The translations under genes and the position numbers were made by a program. Below, in pieces: positions 7,944 through 16,383 of a stretch of DNA of 64,000 nt (positions within the stretch are counted from its first letter, which is position 1; each line of letters begins with the position of its first letter). This DNA is from Arthrobacter sp. B3I4 (GTDB taxonomy: Bacteria; Actinomycetota; Actinomycetes; Actinomycetales; Micrococcaceae). The stretch spans positions 3,410,001 to 3,474,000 of the forward strand of contig NZ_JAUSYK010000001.1 of the NCBI RefSeq assembly GCF_030816855.1, in the 5' to 3' direction. Below the pieces are notes generated by a model. That model was not told the DNA's origin. It worked only from the letters and a program-made list of their open reading frames with translations, and did not search any database.

Positions 7944-9110
7944 ATGCCCGCCACCAGCATCACCCGAAGCACCCTCGCAGACGGCCGGGAGCTCTTCTAT
8001 TTTGCTGATGCTCCGGCCAGCGGACCCGACTCTTCGGCGAGCGCCGGCCGAGCAACCATGTTGGCCGCTTTCACGGACCGCCGCGAACTGGGCGGGCGTT
8101 CGTCCGCCGGTGAGTTGCGGTTTGATGCGCTGACCGGCGAATGGGTGGCCGTTGCGGCGCACCGGCAGTCCCGGACGCACCTGCCGCCGGCCGATCAGTG
8201 CCCGCTGTGTCCCAGCACCCCGGAAAACCTGTCGGAGATCCCCGCGCCGGGTTACGACGTCGTCGTCTTTGAAAACCGCTTCCCCTCCCTTGGCCCCGAC
8301 GTCGGGATGCTCCCGGAGCAGCCGGGATGGGGAACCAGCGTGCCGGCCTCCGGGCGCTGCGAGGTGGTCTCCTTCACGCCGGAGCACACCGGTTCCTTCA
8401 GCGGCCTCAGTGATACCCGGGCCCGCACCGTGGTGGAGGCGTGGGCGGAACGGACCGCGGCGCTCAGCGCGCTGCCCGGTGTCCGCCAGGTCTTTCCGTT
8501 CGAGAACCGCGGCGCCGAGATCGGCGTCACCCTGCACCATCCACACGGCCAGATCTACGCCTACCCGTATCTGCCGCCGCGCGCCGCCGTGCTTGCCGCT
8601 GCCGCCCGGAAGCACTACGACGACGCCGGGGGCCGGGAGACGCTGACCGGTTCACTGCTGCGGGCCGAACGGGAAGACGGCAGCCGGATGGTGCTGGAAG
8701 GGAAGCACTTCAGCGCCTACGTTCCCTTCGCTGCGCGCTGGCCGCTTGAAGTCCATCTGGTTCCGCACCGGCAGGTCGCCGACCTCGCAGGGCTGGACGG
8801 CGAGGAACGGGATGAACTGGCGCGGCTGTACCTGGATCTACTGCGGCGGCTGGACGCCCTCTACCCCACCCCCACGCCGTACATCGCGGCTTGGCAGCAG
8901 GCGCCGCTGGACCGGCTGCTCCGCCCCGCCGGCTACCTCCACCTGCAATTGACCTCGCCCCGCCGCGCGGCGGACAAGCTGAAATACCTGGCCGGCTCCG
9001 AGGCCGCCATGGGCGCCTTTATTAACGACACCACCCCGGAGGAAGTGGCGGCCCGGCTTCGCGCTGCGGCAGCGACCTCTCCGGCCCGCACGGGAGGCGG
9101 CAATCCATGA
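7944..9110 (+). CDS. galT: Galactose-1-phosphate uridylyltransferase
   Basis: GalT transfers UMP from UDP-glucose to galactose-1-phosphate, step two of the Leloir pathway. The 388-residue protein shows the catalytic HPHGQ motif at residues 199-203 (His201 expected to be uridylylated), a metal-binding CPLC pair at 86-89, and the C-terminal LEVHLVPHR region. Length is somewhat above the E. coli enzyme (348 residues). No clear Shine-Dalgarno precedes ATG 7944, so it may be leaderless. The stop overlaps the galK start by 4 bp (ATGA), so the two are coupled. Confidence 0.95.
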   Translation: MPATSITRSTLADGRELFYFADAPASGPDSSASAGRATMLAAFTDRRELGGRSSAGELRFDALTGEWVAVAAHRQSRTHLPPADQCPLCPSTPENLSEIPAPGYDVVVFENRFPSLGPDVGMLPEQPGWGTSVPASGRCEVVSFTPEHTGSFSGLSDTRARTVVEAWAERTAALSALPGVRQVFPFENRGAEIGVTLHHPHGQIYAYPYLPPRAAVLAAAARKHYDDAGGRETLTGSLLRAEREDGSRMVLEGKHFSAYVPFAARWPLEVHLVPHRQVADLAGLDGEERDELARLYLDLLRRLDALYPTPTPYIAAWQQAPLDRLLRPAGYLHLQLTSPRRAADKLKYLAGSEAAMGAFINDTTPEEVAARLRAAAATSPARTGGGNP

Positions 9111-10288
9111 GCAATTCCTCCGGCACCGGCACTCCGGCCCTGGACCTGGACGAACTCCGGTCACGGTTCACGGAGGTGTTCGGGGCGGTTCCCGACGGCG
9201 TCTGGCAGGCCCCCGGCCGGGTCAACCTGATCGGCGAGCACACCGACTACAACGAGGGCTTCGTGCTCCCCTTCGCCATCGACCGCACCGCCCGGGTGGC
9301 GGTCCGGTTCCGCGCCAACTCGGCCGTGCGGATGCTGTCCACCTTCGGGAACCAGGGACTGACGACGGCGGATGCGCATGTTCTCGACCCCGCGACCGCG
9401 AGGGGCTGGACCAAGTACCCGTTGGGAGTGCTGTGGGCGCTGCAGCAGCGCGGACTGGACGTCCCCGGCCTGGACCTGTTGCTTGACTCCGACGTGCCGC
9501 GCGGCGCCGGCCTGTCCTCCTCGCACGCCATCGAATGCGCCGCCATCCTGGCCGTCAACGAACTCGCGGGCGGCGGGCTCAGCGCGCACGACATGGTCCA
9601 GGCCACCCAGCGCGCGGAGAACGACTTCGTCGGGGCACCCACCGGAATCATGGACCAGTCGGCGTCGCTGCTGGGCGCTGCCGGGCACGCCGTGTTCCTC
9701 GACTGCCGGGACCAGGGCGTCCGGCTCGTGCCGTTCGACGCCGAAGCGTCTGGCCTGGTGCTGCTGGTTATCGACACCAAGGTCTCGCACTCACACTCCG
9801 ACGGCGGCTACGCGGCCCGCCGCGCGTCCTGCGAACTGGGCGCCGACGTGCTCGGCGTGCAGGCGCTGCGCGACGTCGGTCTGGCGGACCTTGAGGAGGC
9901 CGCAGGCCTGCTGGATCCGGAGACGTTCCGCAGGGTCCGGCATGTCGTGACCGAGAACGACCGCGTATTGCAGGCCGTGGAGCTGCTGGAGCGCACCGGA
10001 CCGGAGGCGATCGGCGGGCTGCTGGACGCCTCGCACGCCTCGATGCGGGACGATTTCGAGATTTCCTGTCCCGAGCTGGACCTGGCGGTGGATACCGCCC
10101 GGAGCGCCGGCTCCATCGGTTCCCGGATGACCGGCGGCGGGTTCGGCGGCTCCGCGATCGCCCTCGCGCCGGCCGGTGCCGAGCAGGAGGTGCGGGACGC
10201 CGTCGGACGCGCGTTCGCCCGTGCCGGTTACACCGCGCCGGACATTTTCCGCGTCCGCCCGGCAGCGGGAGCCCGACGCCTCGCCTGA
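9107..10288 (+). CDS. galK: Galactokinase
   Basis: GalK phosphorylates alpha-D-galactose at C1 with ATP. The 393-residue GHMP kinase has the galactokinase signature GRVNLIGEHTDYNEG (about residues 37-51), the ATP-binding PRGAGLSSSHA loop and the C-terminal GGGFGGSAIAL motif. It overlaps galT by 4 bp and is the last gene of the galTK unit. A 16-bp perfect stem terminator lies about 90 bp downstream. galE is not in this window. Confidence 0.96.
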   Translation: MSNSSGTGTPALDLDELRSRFTEVFGAVPDGVWQAPGRVNLIGEHTDYNEGFVLPFAIDRTARVAVRFRANSAVRMLSTFGNQGLTTADAHVLDPATARGWTKYPLGVLWALQQRGLDVPGLDLLLDSDVPRGAGLSSSHAIECAAILAVNELAGGGLSAHDMVQATQRAENDFVGAPTGIMDQSASLLGAAGHAVFLDCRDQGVRLVPFDAEASGLVLLVIDTKVSHSHSDGGYAARRASCELGADVLGVQALRDVGLADLEEAAGLLDPETFRRVRHVVTENDRVLQAVELLERTGPEAIGGLLDASHASMRDDFEISCPELDLAVDTARSAGSIGSRMTGGGFGGSAIALAPAGAEQEVRDAVGRAFARAGYTAPDIFRVRPAAGARRLA

Positions 10289-10376
10289 ACCGTTCCGGCC
10301 CCGGCGGCGCCCCCCGGTTCCCAAATTTCCGGGGCAAACCTTCCGGTGCCCACGGCCGAACGTGCCGGCGCCGAAA

Positions 10377-10420
10377 CGCGAGAAGCGGGCCCCGCCGTCT
10401 GGCAGGGCCCGCTTCTCGCG
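10377..10420. terminator. Bidirectional hairpin terminator between galK and the BI-1 gene
   Basis: A perfect 16-bp stem (10377-10392 with 10405-10420) closes a 12-nt loop. The plus side is followed by a T-rich stretch (gttgtctt). It separates two converging genes. Confidence 0.88.
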
Positions 10421-10446
10421 GTTGTCTTACTGTGTACGGCTAAGGA

Positions 10447-11370
10447 CTAGTCGTCGCCGCGGAGGATGGCCAGCAGGCGGATGATCTCCACGTACAGCCA
10501 CACCAGGGTGACCGTGAGGCCGAACGCCGCGGTCCAGGAGAAGCGCTGCGGAGCGCCGCTGCGCACGCCGGCCTCGATGCTGGTGAAGTCCATGATCAGG
10601 GAGAACGCGGCCAGGCCGATCGCGAGCAGGCCGATGAAGACGCCCAGCGGGATGCCGAAGATCTCAAAGGAGGTGCGCAGGCCGAACGGGGACTGCACGG
10701 CGCCGGTCCACATCATCACCATGTTGATCAGCGCGAACACCGCGTAGCCGATCAGGGCGATCATGAAGAAGCGCATCGCCTTCGGCGTGGCCCGGACCTT
10801 CCCGCTCTTGAACAGTACGAGGGTCACGGCGAAGACCGACAGCGTACCGATCACGGCCTGCAGGCCGACGCCGGGGAACATTCCGTCGAGGATCCGGGTC
10901 AGGCCGCCGAGGAAAAGGCCCTCAAGGGCGGCGTAGGCGAGGATCAGGGCCGGCGACGGCTGCTTCTTGAAGGTGTTGACCAGGGCCAGGACAAAGCCAC
11001 CCAGGGCGCCGACGATCATCAGCATGGAGGCCAGGCCCTGCGCCACCACCAGGGTGACGGCCGCGCCGGCAATGACGGCGGCCAGGCAGGCCGCCGTCTT
11101 CATGATGACGTCGTCGAAGGTCATCCGGCCCGAGTCGGCCGGTCCGGCGGCGGGACGGTTGTACATGTCCTGCAGCTGGTCGCTGCTCATCGCCTGCTGT
11201 GCCGGGTTCCATCCGCCCTGCGTCTGGCCGAACTGGGGCTGACCGTAGCCCTGACCGTAGGGAGCCTGTCCGTAGTTCTGACCGTAGCCCTGCCCGTAAG
11301 GGGCCGGAGGCGCCTGGGTGGCTCCACGGAAGTTCTTTCCGTTGAAGATCGGGTTTCCGCCAAGTGCCAT
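10447..11370 (-). CDS. Bax inhibitor-1/YccA family membrane protein
   Basis: The last 210 residues form seven hydrophobic helices typical of the TMBIM/BI-1 family, whose characterised bacterial member (YetJ) is a pH-sensitive calcium channel. The final helix lies in a region with Asp residues (LIMDFTSIE) in the expected position for the pH-sensing pair. The first 85 residues are unusual: a Gly/Gln/Tyr-rich low-complexity stretch with repeated YGQGYGQ-type units (about residues 24-50), likely disordered and cytoplasmic. Start ATG 11370 follows GGAGGA. Function in this organism is unknown. Confidence 0.88.
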   Translation of the reverse strand: MALGGNPIFNGKNFRGATQAPPAPYGQGYGQNYGQAPYGQGYGQPQFGQTQGGWNPAQQAMSSDQLQDMYNRPAAGPADSGRMTFDDVIMKTAACLAAVIAGAAVTLVVAQGLASMLMIVGALGGFVLALVNTFKKQPSPALILAYAALEGLFLGGLTRILDGMFPGVGLQAVIGTLSVFAVTLVLFKSGKVRATPKAMRFFMIALIGYAVFALINMVMMWTGAVQSPFGLRTSFEIFGIPLGVFIGLLAIGLAAFSLIMDFTSIEAGVRSGAPQRFSWTAAFGLTVTLVWLYVEIIRLLAILRGDD

Positions 11371-11851
11371 TGCTGGTGTCCTCCAAATAAGGGGGTAAGT
11401 GATGAGTGGTCGCGAAGATCGGTACTCTCCACGCTACCAATTTCCACGTCCGGGCGGCAGGGAAAGTTCCCGCCGTCCCCGGCCGCAACACAACCGTGAT
11501 CTCTGCCGTCCCGGCCGCGGCGCCGGCTCCCGGGCTTGAGACGTGAAGCGGGCCCTCGGGGCCCGGAAAACGGATTGTTTAGGCAGCATCCCAAACAACA
11601 AAAGTTTTCATTAGCCGAACTGAACTATCGTTTGGCCACAGCTTCATGGTCGTTACACGATCGCGACGTTTGAGCACCTCGGAGCGGCATTCGGGACGCT
11701 CCCGGGGCGGTAGCATTGGGCCAACAGGGTGACGGGCGTCACAACCAGTTCGTCTCCATCGCATCGAAGTATCAGCACCGCCCCGTCCCCTGATCGTTCG
11801 CAGCGGTTGCAACGGCGCAACCCAGACCACCCCCCTGTGGAGGTTTTCAAT
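11371..11851. other. 481-bp divergent intergenic region (BI-1 gene and liv operon)
   Basis: No convincing gene is present. It holds a 7-bp GC hairpin (11549-11565), a GGGAA-AG-TTCCC palindrome near 11459-11470, a relatively AT-rich stretch at 11575-11660 that probably contains the promoters, and the GTGACG-GG-CGTCAC palindrome listed separately. A long 5' leader before livH is implied if transcription starts near 11660. Confidence 0.5.
11729..11742. promoter_or_regulatory. CRP/GlxR-like palindrome upstream of livH
   Basis: GTGACG-GG-CGTCAC is a perfect 14-bp palindrome with GTGA-N6-TCAC geometry, the core of CRP/GlxR sites. The same geometry occurs before livK and ndh in this window. Confidence 0.5.
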
Positions 11852-13192
11852 TTGAGAAGCACATCGAAAGGCCTGTCGCTGAGACGGCGCGGCGGACTGC
11901 TGAAAGCGGTGGGGGCCGTGTTCGCCGCCGTGGCCGCCCTTCTGCTGGTCATCGCCCCGGCGTCGCAGGCCACCACCCCTTCGCCGACACCGTCGCCGTC
12001 GAGCACCTCGTTCCAGAACAGCATCAGCGGCTTCCTCCGCGGCGATGACCGCGCCCCGCTTGCCGGTGTCACCATCACCGCCAAGGGCGGGGACTTCACC
12101 GGAACAACCAAGTCGGCTGCCAACGGCTCCTGGACCATCGGCGTCCCCACGCAGGGAACGTACGAGGTCGAGCTGGACACCAAGACGCTCCCTGAAGGCA
12201 TCAAACTGGCCGACGGGCAGGAAAACCCGCGCAAGGTCACCTTCAGCCAGACCTCCAACCTCTCGGTGATCTTCGCCTTCGGCAAGGGCATCGTCGTCCA
12301 GCAGCAGGACTTCGGCAAGAACCTGCTCAACCGTCTGGTGGCAGGCCTCAGCTTCGGCCTGCTGCTGGCGCTCGCTTCGGTAGGCCTGTCGCTGATTTTC
12401 GGCACCACCGGCCTGACCAACTTCGCCCACGGCGAGATGGTCACCCTCGGCGCCGTGCTGGTTTTCGCCTTCAACGCCATGAACCTGCCGTTCTGGCTCG
12501 CCATTCTGCTCGCACTCCTCGGCGGCGGCCTCTTTGGTTACGTCCAGGACGCCGGGCTGTGGAAGCCGCTGCGGCGCCGCGGCACCGGCCTGGTCCCGAT
12601 GATGATCGTCAGCATCGGCCTGGCCCTTGCTGTCCGCTACATCATCCAGTTCTACTTCGGCGGCGCCACCCAGCAGCTGCCCTTCGCCCAAAGCGCCGAA
12701 ATCCAGCTCGGGCCGGTGTCGATCTCACCCAACAACCTCTGGTCCCTGCTGATCAGCGTGGTCGTTATCGCCATCCTCGGCGTCGTGCTGCTTAAGACCC
12801 GGCTGGGCAAGGCGACCCGCGCGGTGGCGGACAACCCGGCACTGGCCGCGGCCTCCGGCATCGACGTCGACTCCGTGATCCGGATTGTCTGGGTCACCGG
12901 CGGAATGCTCGCCGCCCTCGGCGGCATCCTCTGGGCTTACTACCGGCCCGGCGTCACCTTTGACATGGGGTCGCAGATCCTGCTGCTCATCTTCGCGGGC
13001 GTCACCCTCGGCGGCCTGGGCACCGTCTGGGGCGCCCTGCTCGGATCCATCATCGTCGGCATCTTCGTGGAGCTGACCACCGTCTTCGGCCTCGCCGCCG
13101 ACCTCAAGTACGTGGGAGCACTGTTCATCATGATCGTTGTCCTCTTGTTCCGGCCGCAGGGCATCCTGGGCCGCCGCGAGCGCGTGGGTTAG
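11852..13192 (+). CDS. livH: Branched-chain amino acid ABC transporter permease (LivH family) with N-terminal exported domain
   Basis: About the last 290 residues are a LivH-type inner-membrane permease (FGTTGLTNFAHGEMVTLGA near residue 184, then the AALGGILWAYYRPG and FRPQG motifs). The first 150 residues are an addition absent from E. coli LivH: a signal-peptide-like hydrophobic segment (about 15-36) ending APASQA, a Pro/Ser/Thr linker, and a beta-rich segment (about 53-145) resembling a carboxypeptidase-regulatory/Ig-like fold (LAGVTITAKGG, GTYEVEL). TTG 11852 is chosen because GTGGAGG lies 8 nt upstream; an in-frame ATG at 11729 lacks such support. It is the first gene of livHMGF. Confidence 0.88.
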   Translation: MRSTSKGLSLRRRGGLLKAVGAVFAAVAALLLVIAPASQATTPSPTPSPSSTSFQNSISGFLRGDDRAPLAGVTITAKGGDFTGTTKSAANGSWTIGVPTQGTYEVELDTKTLPEGIKLADGQENPRKVTFSQTSNLSVIFAFGKGIVVQQQDFGKNLLNRLVAGLSFGLLLALASVGLSLIFGTTGLTNFAHGEMVTLGAVLVFAFNAMNLPFWLAILLALLGGGLFGYVQDAGLWKPLRRRGTGLVPMMIVSIGLALAVRYIIQFYFGGATQQLPFAQSAEIQLGPVSISPNNLWSLLISVVVIAILGVVLLKTRLGKATRAVADNPALAAASGIDVDSVIRIVWVTGGMLAALGGILWAYYRPGVTFDMGSQILLLIFAGVTLGGLGTVWGALLGSIIVGIFVELTTVFGLAADLKYVGALFIMIVVLLFRPQGILGRRERVG

Positions 13193-13201
13193 GAGACAGA
13201 C

Positions 13202-14170
13202 ATGGACTTCGGATTCATTCTTTCCAGCGCAGCCGGTGAACTTTTCAGCCCGACGACGGCGGCGTACGCGCTTGCCGCGCTCGGCCTGGCGGTCCACTTC
13301 GGCTACTCCGGCCTGCTGAACTTCGGCCAGGCGGGCTTCATGGCGGTCGGAGCCTACGGCTTCGCCATCTCCACCTTGACGTTCCACGTGCCGTTCTTCG
13401 TGGGCCTGCTGATCGCCGTCGTCTGCTCGGCGATTTTCGCCTTGCTGCTCGGCATCCCGACGCTCCGGCTGCGGGCCGACTACCTAGCGATCGTCACCAT
13501 CGCGGCCGCGGAAATCGTCCGCTACATCGTCACCACCAACCAGCTGACGTCCGTGACGGGCTCGGCCAACGGTCTGGCGGCCTTCGAGGGCGACTTCTAC
13601 GCCATGAACCCGTTCCCCGAGGGGTCCTACTTCGGGATGAACAACCGTGACTTCTTCATCCGGGTGGTCGGCTGGGCGCTCGTGATCGTCTGCTGCCTGC
13701 TGGTCTGGCTGCTGATGCGCAGCCCCTGGGGCCGCGTCCTCAAGGGCATCCGCGAGGACGAAAACGCAGTCCGGTCACTCGGTAAGAACGTTTACTCCTA
13801 CAAGATGCAGGCTCTGGTGATTGGCGGTGTCCTCGGCGCCCTGGCCGGCATGGTGTTCACGCTCCCCCGCGGAGCTGTGCAGCCGGCCAACTACGGCACT
13901 GAGTTGACGTTCTTCCTCTACACCTGCCTGCTGCTGGGCGGACTTGGCACTGTGCTGGGTCCCGTCATCGGCGCGATGATCTTCTGGGTCGTGCTCTCCC
14001 TCACCCAGGGAGTGCTGTACGGCCTGATCGAATCGGGCGCCATCACGTGGCTGAACACGGTCCAGGCCGGGCAGCTGCGCTACATCCTGGTCGGCATCGC
14101 ACTGATGCTGCTGATGATCTTCAGGCCCCAGGGCGTCTTCGGCAACAAGAAGGAGCTGGCGTTCGCATGA
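13202..14170 (+). CDS. livM: Branched-chain amino acid ABC transporter permease (LivM family)
   Basis: This is the second membrane subunit of the liv importer. The 322-residue protein has 8-10 hydrophobic helices, the YSGLLNFGQAGFMAVGAY motif near residue 37 and the RLRADYLAIVTIAAAEI and GVFGNKKE regions typical of LivM. It begins 9 nt after livH behind AGGAGA and overlaps the ATP-binding gene by 4 bp (ATGA). E. coli LivM is about 100 residues longer at the N-terminus; the shorter form is usual in Gram-positives. Confidence 0.92.
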   Translation: MDFGFILSSAAGELFSPTTAAYALAALGLAVHFGYSGLLNFGQAGFMAVGAYGFAISTLTFHVPFFVGLLIAVVCSAIFALLLGIPTLRLRADYLAIVTIAAAEIVRYIVTTNQLTSVTGSANGLAAFEGDFYAMNPFPEGSYFGMNNRDFFIRVVGWALVIVCCLLVWLLMRSPWGRVLKGIREDENAVRSLGKNVYSYKMQALVIGGVLGALAGMVFTLPRGAVQPANYGTELTFFLYTCLLLGGLGTVLGPVIGAMIFWVVLSLTQGVLYGLIESGAITWLNTVQAGQLRYILVGIALMLLMIFRPQGVFGNKKELAFA

Positions 14171-15282
14171 GCACGAGCATGAACAGTGAAGCACCAAAAG
14201 CCGGTGGCGGGACGTCCGGTGCCGCCGACACTATCGACTACATGACGGATACGCGTCCGATTGCTGCCGGCGAGATCGCGCCCGGCTGCAAGAAGCGCGA
14301 TCCGATTGTGGTGGCGGAGAACGTCACCCGCAGCTTCGGCGGCATCAACGCCGTCGACGTCGAGTACCTCGAAATCCCCCGGCACAAGATCACCGCTTTG
14401 ATCGGTCCGAACGGGGCGGGCAAAACCACCTTGTTCAACCTGCTCACCGGCTTCGACACTCCGAACTCGGGCAAGTGGCAGTTTGAAGGCAACGCCCTCG
14501 CCGGCGTCTCCTCCTACAAGGTGGCGCGGATGGGTATGGTCCGCACCTTCCAGCTGACCAAGGTGATGGGCAAGCTCACCGTGATGGAGAACATGCGCCT
14601 GGGCGCTTCCAACCAATCCGGTGAGAAGCTCTACAAGGCCCTGTTCAAAGGGATCTGGGGCGGCGAGGAAAAGAAAATCACGGCACAGGCCAACGTGCTG
14701 CTGGAGAAATTCAAGCTCGACGCCAAGAGGGACGACTACGCCGCTTCGCTCTCCGGCGGCCAGCGCAAGCTGCTGGAAATGGCGCGTTCGCTGATGGTGC
14801 GCCCGAAGCTCGTCATGCTCGATGAGCCGATGGCCGGCGTCAACCCGGCGCTGACCCAGTCCCTGCTGGACCACATCAAGAACCTCAAGGCGGAGGGCAT
14901 GACCGTCTTGTTCGTCGAACACGACATGCACATGGTGCGCCACATCGCCGACTGGGTCGTGGTGATGGCCGAAGGCAAGATTGTGGCCGAAGGCCCGCCC
15001 GCAGAGGTCATGAAGAACCAGGCCGTGATCGACGCCTATCTGGGCGCCCACCACGACGTGGACCTCGGCGACTCCGAGGGCCTCAAGGAACTTGCTGCCG
15101 AACTCGAGGCGGACGAGGAATCCATCGTCGGCACCGAGAACGCGGGCCTGATCTCCGCCGACGTTCTGGCGAAAGAGGCTGCTGCTCGTGAGGGCACCAG
15201 GAACACTTCGCGCGGCAGGCGCAGCGCGGAGGAACCGCCCAGCGGCGAACAGCCGCCCAGCAACGTGAGGGAGACAGAATGA
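14167..15282 (+). CDS. livG: Branched-chain amino acid ABC transporter ATP-binding protein (LivG family)
   Basis: This cytoplasmic ATPase carries Walker A GPNGAGKTT, signature LSGGQRKLLEMA, Walker B LVMLDEPMAG and the switch His in FVEHDMHMV. The 371-residue product is longer than typical LivG (about 255). It has a roughly 45-residue N-terminal lead and an acidic then Arg/Pro-rich C-terminal tail of about 85 residues after the ABC domain, with no recognised fold. ATG 14167 overlaps the livM stop; the frame is open further upstream but within livM, so the downstream start is preferred. Confidence 0.92.
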   Translation: MSTSMNSEAPKAGGGTSGAADTIDYMTDTRPIAAGEIAPGCKKRDPIVVAENVTRSFGGINAVDVEYLEIPRHKITALIGPNGAGKTTLFNLLTGFDTPNSGKWQFEGNALAGVSSYKVARMGMVRTFQLTKVMGKLTVMENMRLGASNQSGEKLYKALFKGIWGGEEKKITAQANVLLEKFKLDAKRDDYAASLSGGQRKLLEMARSLMVRPKLVMLDEPMAGVNPALTQSLLDHIKNLKAEGMTVLFVEHDMHMVRHIADWVVVMAEGKIVAEGPPAEVMKNQAVIDAYLGAHHDVDLGDSEGLKELAAELEADEESIVGTENAGLISADVLAKEAAAREGTRNTSRGRRSAEEPPSGEQPPSNVRETE

Positions 15283-16052
15283 GCACCGTCAGCCCGGCAA
15301 CCGCCGCCGCTAACGCCTTCGAGGGGGACTCCGTCGTCAAGGTCACCGATCTGGTGGCCGGTTACATTCCGGGCGTCAACATCCTCAACGGCTGCAGCAT
15401 CGAAGCCCGCAAGGGCGAGCTGATCGGCATCATCGGTCCCAACGGTGCCGGCAAGTCGACCCTGCTTAAGGCCATGTTCGGTCTCGTCAAGGTGCACTCC
15501 GGCTCCGTCGTGGTCCGCGGCCAGGACATCACCGGTCTGAAGGCAAACAAGCTGGTCAGCCGCGGCGTGGGCTTCGTTCCGCAGACCAACAACGTGTTTG
15601 CGGCGCTGACCATCGAAGAGAACCTGCAGATGGGCATGTTCCAGCGGCCCAAGGACTTCGCCCAGAGGTTCGACTTTGTCGCTGGCCTGTTCCCGGAACT
15701 CGCCAAGCGGCGGGCCCAGCGTGCCGGTTCGCTCTCCGGCGGCGAGCGCCAGATGGTTGCCATGGGCCGTGCCCTGATGATGGACCCGGCCGTGCTGCTG
15801 CTCGACGAGCCCTCGGCAGGCCTCTCCCCCGTCAAACAGGACGAGACGTTCCTGCGGGTGCACGAGATCAACCGGGCCGGTGTCTCCGTCATCATGGTGG
15901 AACAGAACGCCCGGCGCTGCCTGCAGATCTGCGACCGCGGCTACGTCCTGGACCAGGGCAAGGACGCGTACACCGGCACCGGCCGGGAACTCATGAAGGA
16001 CCCCAAGGTGATCCAGCTGTACCTGGGCACCCTGGCCGACACCGTCGAGTAG
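15279..16052 (+). CDS. livF: Branched-chain amino acid ABC transporter ATP-binding protein (LivF family)
   Basis: This is the second ATPase of the importer and pairs with LivG. The 257-residue protein shows [46 protein letters not shown] and the LivF-type C-terminus (MKDPKVIQLYLG). It overlaps livG by 4 bp, so livHMGF is one tightly coupled operon. A small hairpin follows immediately and a stronger bidirectional one lies before the convergent binding-protein gene. Confidence 0.94.
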   Translation: MSTVSPATAAANAFEGDSVVKVTDLVAGYIPGVNILNGCSIEARKGELIGIIGPNGAGKSTLLKAMFGLVKVHSGSVVVRGQDITGLKANKLVSRGVGFVPQTNNVFAALTIEENLQMGMFQRPKDFAQRFDFVAGLFPELAKRRAQRAGSLSGGERQMVAMGRALMMDPAVLLLDEPSAGLSPVKQDETFLRVHEINRAGVSVIMVEQNARRCLQICDRGYVLDQGKDAYTGTGRELMKDPKVIQLYLGTLADTVE

Positions 16053-16065
16053 TTCCGCCGTCACG

Positions 16066-16093
16066 AGGGGCCGTCACACCGGTGGCGGCCCTT
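16066..16093 (+). terminator. Hairpin after livF
   Basis: An 8-bp stem with one G-U pair (16066-16073 with 16086-16093) and a 12-nt loop, just 13 nt after the livF stop. Confidence 0.5.
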
Positions 16094-16327
16094 CTGCGTG
16101 CCCGGCAGTTTCCGGCTCCGGCTAGCAGGCACTTGCTCGGCGCCTGCGCTCGTTCCTCCCCGGCGGCACCCTCCCCTCGCAAGCTCGGGCAGGGCACCCT
16201 ACCGCCGTGGGCCCACCGCAACAACGGCGCTTTCGCAAGCGCCTGCCCCCGTCGCCTGCATTGTTTGCTCGCCAGGACGTTTTCGCACCGGTTCCGGGCC
16301 TGCGCCTCGCGTCTCCCCCGGCGGCGC
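16094..16327. other. Intergenic stretch between livF and livK without a gene
   Basis: No convincing coding signal is present. It contains several short inverted repeats, for example a 7-bp stem with tetraloop at 16226-16243. Its function is unknown; it could be the decayed remains of a gene. Confidence 0.35.
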
Positions 16328-16365
16328 ACAAGAGACCCCCGTCCGGGTGGACGGGGGTCTCTTGT
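16328..16365. terminator. Strong bidirectional terminator between livF and livK
   Basis: A perfect 17-bp stem (16328-16344 with 16349-16365) with a GGGT loop lies between two convergent transcription units, 19 nt from the livK stop. Confidence 0.9.
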
Positions 16366-16383
16366 GGTTAGGGAGGGGCGAGC

